From NCBI RefSeq assembly GCF_003667705.1, contig NZ_CP033019.1:1054001-1118000 (forward strand): DNA of 64,000 nt, given 5' to 3'. Shown piece by piece: positions 61,792 to 64,000 of the stretch (position 1 is the first letter of the stretch; each line of letters begins with the position of its first letter). The notes below the pieces were generated by a model, which ran no database searches, was not told the origin of the DNA, and worked only from the letters and a program-made list of their open reading frames with translations. The stretch is from Janthinobacterium agaricidamnosum. Lineage in GTDB: Bacteria; Pseudomonadota; Gammaproteobacteria; Burkholderiales; Burkholderiaceae_D. The position numbers and the translations under genes were made by a program.

Positions 61792-63204
61792 TTAGATGCC
61801 GCCTCCTAATGCATTCATCAAGGAAACGTACAGATCGAGCTCGCGCGCCCCATTTTGCGCCTGCTGCTGTTCTTCCGCCAGCAGCGCCACTTGCGTGTTG
61901 AGCATGGCGATGGCGTCGCTCATGCCCGCCTTGTACGCTTTTTCCGCCAGGTCGCGCGCGCGCTGCGCCGTGGCCAGCGCCTGCACGGTCAGCTGATGCT
62001 GTTTGGCCAGCGACTGGGCGCGGGTGACGGCGTTGGCCACATCCGACATGGCATTGATGACGGTGGCGTTGTACTGCTCCACGGCACCGTCGTACACGGC
62101 CGTCTGGCTGCCCAGCTGGGCGCGCAGGCGGGCGCCGGCAAAGATGGGCAGGCTCAGCGCGGGAGAGGCGCCGCGGATCTCCGAGTTGGCGTCGAGAAAG
62201 TGGCTGAAACCGAAGGCCTGGAAGCCGGCGAACGCCACCAGGTTGACGTTCGGGTAAAACTCGGCCTTGGCCGCGTCGATGCGCTGCGCCGCCGCTTCCA
62301 CTCGCCAGCGCTGGGCGGCGATGTCGGGACGTCGGCCGATCAGGTCGGCGGGCAGGGCGGCGGGAATGGCCAGCGGCTCGTCCAGGCGCAGCACGGGGCG
62401 CGTGAGCGCCGCGCCGGCCGCCGGACCCTTGCCCGCCAGGGCCGCCAGCTGGTTGCGCAGCAGGGCCAGCGACTCGGCCGACTGCTCCAACTGGCGGCGT
62501 CCCGCGGGCAGGGTGGTTTCGATCTGCGCCACGTCAATGTCCGTGCCGATGCCGGCCGCCTTGCGCTGGCGCGTGATGTCGAGGATGCGGGCGCGCTGCG
62601 CCAGGCTGCGCTCGATCACGTCCTGCAGCTGGAATTCGTATGACAGCTGGATGTAGGTGCGCACCAGCGCCGTTTCCAGGGCCAGGCGGGCCATCTGCGA
62701 TTCGGCCGACGCCATCTGCACGTCGCCCAGGGCGGCGGACAGGGCGGCGCGGTTGCGGCCCCACAGGTCCAGGTCGTACGAGGCCGTGACGGTGGCCTGG
62801 TTGCGCCACGCGTAGTTGCCGGCCAGCGGCGCCGGCGTGCTGCCGTGCTGCGAATACAGTTCGCGGTTGATGGAGACGTTCGCGTCCGCCTGCGGGCGGG
62901 TCTTGTCTTCCGCCGCGCCGGCCAGCGCCTCGGCCTGGCGCACGCGCGCCTGGGCGCCGCGCAGGGTGGGGCTGTCGGCCAGCGCCTGGTCCATCAACCG
63001 GTTCAATTGCGGGTCGTGCAAGTCTTGCCACCATTGCGTGCGCGGCCATTGTATGGCGGCGCTGGCGGCCGCATCCATGGCCTGGCTCGCCTGCAGCTTG
63101 TTGGCGTCGAGCATGGCCGATTGCGGCGCGATATGGCCCATGTCGGCGCAAGCGCTCAAGGCAAGGATCAGGCTGGCGGCAAGCAAACGGCGGTGCAGGG
63201 ACAT
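61792..63204 (-). CDS. Outer-membrane efflux lipoprotein (NodT/OprM family)
   Basis: The product is 470 residues from the ATG at 63204. A lipobox LALSAC ends the signal (Cys near 19). Two OEP repeats follow (for example DPQLNRLMDQALADSPTLRGAQAR and a second starting DLIGRRPDIAAQRWRVEAA), with YDLDLWGRNRAALSA and SLPIFAGARLRAQLG typical of the NodT group. It is the TolC-like channel for the AaeAB-like pump encoded next to it. It leads the leftward operon. Confidence 0.94.
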   Translation of the reverse strand: MSLHRRLLAASLILALSACADMGHIAPQSAMLDANKLQASQAMDAAASAAIQWPRTQWWQDLHDPQLNRLMDQALADSPTLRGAQARVRQAEALAGAAEDKTRPQADANVSINRELYSQHGSTPAPLAGNYAWRNQATVTASYDLDLWGRNRAALSAALGDVQMASAESQMARLALETALVRTYIQLSYEFQLQDVIERSLAQRARILDITRQRKAAGIGTDIDVAQIETTLPAGRRQLEQSAESLALLRNQLAALAGKGPAAGAALTRPVLRLDEPLAIPAALPADLIGRRPDIAAQRWRVEAAAQRIDAAKAEFYPNVNLVAFAGFQAFGFSHFLDANSEIRGASPALSLPIFAGARLRAQLGSQTAVYDGAVEQYNATVINAMSDVANAVTRAQSLAKQHQLTVQALATAQRARDLAEKAYKAGMSDAIAMLNTQVALLAEEQQQAQNGARELDLYVSLMNALGGGI

Positions 63205-63336
63205 GCAGGGACTCCGGGAGAGGTAGTGTTGGGGGTGCTGCTGGGGTATCACAGCTCGCCGCGGGGAGCTTCGGGAGTGGCCCGAGTGCTGCGCCGCAAC
63301 TGAGTTGTTACTGACTGAAACCGGCTGACTGGTTTC

Positions 63337-63654
63337 TTATTGCACGACGTGCTTGGCCGTTTGCGCGACATCAAAGTCCGCTTCCGTTTGCGGGATCAGG
63401 CCAGCCTTGCGGGCGGCGTAGAACTCGGCCATGACTTGTTCGCGCGTCACTTTGCTGGCGGCGGTGGACGGCGTTTTCGGATAGTCGACTTCGCTGGTGG
63501 CGATTTCGCCGGCGTTGCGGGCACGGATGTATTCGGCCGTGACGTCAGCACGCGTGAGTTGCTGGCTGGCAGCGGCAGGCGCGGCGCTCTGGGCAAACGC
63601 CGAAGTGGCGGTGGTAATGGCAAACAATGCTGCGATGAGTGATTTGGCTTGCAT
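63337..63654 (-). CDS. DUF4148 domain secreted protein
   Basis: The product is 105 residues from the ATG at 63654. A signal peptide (MQAKSLIAALFAITTATSAFA, cut at QSA) is followed by two copies of a short motif: LTRADVTAEYIRARNAGEI and VTREQVMAEFYAARKAGLI. The repeated T-R-x-x-V-x-A-E-x-x-x-A-R-x-A-G is the DUF4148 signature. The role is not known; such proteins are common and numerous in Burkholderiales. It is separate from the efflux operon, 132 nt upstream of it. Confidence 0.88.
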   Translation of the reverse strand: MQAKSLIAALFAITTATSAFAQSAAPAAASQQLTRADVTAEYIRARNAGEIATSEVDYPKTPSTAASKVTREQVMAEFYAARKAGLIPQTEADFDVAQTAKHVVQ

Positions 63655-63940
63655 GATAAGACTCCAAAATGTGCATGATGGCTGGGTGGATGGGCCGGAT
63701 CGCCACGTACCGGTCGGTTCGGCGGCATGGCGCTGGTGGGCGCCGTGCCGCCGATGAAGCAATTTCTGGATGAGAAGATGCTTACTTGGATTAACTATAG
63801 CAATGAATAGTACATTTGTGAAGTAAATTCTGAAAATAGTTGTGCGCCGCCGCATTTTCCCCTCGGAAAAGGTCGGGCAGCCGTGCGCCACTGGACTGGC
63901 CAGGAGAGTAAGCTGGTTTTTTTGTTAACGGGAGTCAGCC

Positions 63941-64000
63941 ATGAGCAGCAGCACACTCGATCCGGACAATTTGCCCGTCACGCCCGACCGCGTTCTGGGC
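63941..64000 (+). CDS. Unknown protein, N-terminus only (cut by window edge)
   Basis: An ATG at 63941, preceded by a GGGAG ribosome site 6-8 nt upstream, opens 20 codons to the window edge: MSSSTLDPDNLPVTPDRVLG. The frame has no stop. Too little is visible to name a family. Confidence 0.6.
   Translation, partial: MSSSTLDPDNLPVTPDRVLG

Noticed and set aside
1..64000. CRISPR arrays, tRNA genes, rRNA genes and complete insertion sequences
   Set aside because: No regularly spaced repeats with unique spacers, no cloverleaf other than the tmRNA, and no transposase gene were found by reading.

Overview
The window is a high-GC chromosomal segment from a betaproteobacterium of the Oxalobacteraceae, most like Janthinobacterium or a close relative. 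This is judged from the gene order ompA-ubiG-gph / gyrA-serC-pheA-hisC-tyrA-aroA-cmk-rpsA-ihfB-lapA-lapB, from the protein families present, and from a one-piece tmRNA whose tag reads ANDNSYALAA. No database search was possible, so the genus is an inference.

Region 1 (1-about 9,300) is the end of a P2-like (Peduovirus-type) prophage. Reading leftward are the scaffold/protease, major capsid, terminase small subunit, head completion, tail protein X, holin, GH108 endolysin, Rz with an embedded Rz1, and tail completion R and S genes. The terminase ATPase and portal genes read rightward. A small zinc-finger gene, a terminator and a cos-like region with three 10-bp-phased repeats follow. The prophage continues off the left edge. 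Region 2 (9,300-11,600) is AT-richer and holds two unknown small genes, a single-domain response regulator and ssrA (tmRNA). The integrase and replication module of a P2 prophage is not on this side.

Region 3 (11,650-31,900) is conserved housekeeping DNA: gph, ubiG and ompA reading left; then gyrA, a DUF2059 secreted protein, the serC-pheA-hisC-tyrA-aroA-cmk-rpsA-ihfB aromatic amino acid/translation cluster, the LPS-control pair lapA-lapB, ugd and the heptose kinase gene rfaE1, ending with a ComEA-like helix-hairpin-helix protein carrying a histone-H1-like tail. REP-like palindromes, a GGGGTCAGACC repeat and a 127-bp palindrome lie between these genes.

Region 4 (31,900-48,600) has a ClsC-like phospholipase D, an M28 peptidase, a cNMP-domain flavoprotein, cysM, a small HTH regulator, a moxR-DUF58-transglutaminase-mltB operon, a histone-deacetylase-family amidohydrolase, a probably frameshifted secreted protein gene, the ribosome GTPase rbgA/ylqF and a DODA-type dioxygenase whose 3' end lies in a repeat. 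Region 5 (48,600-64,000) has two LysR regulators, an M1 peptidase with a membrane partner, a TonB-type barrel without a plug, dsbA with a small membrane-protein gene, an SDR, a SnoaL-like protein, a complete AaeXAB/FUSC-type efflux operon with its own outer-membrane channel and MarR regulator, a DUF4148 protein, and the first 20 codons of an unknown gene at the right edge.
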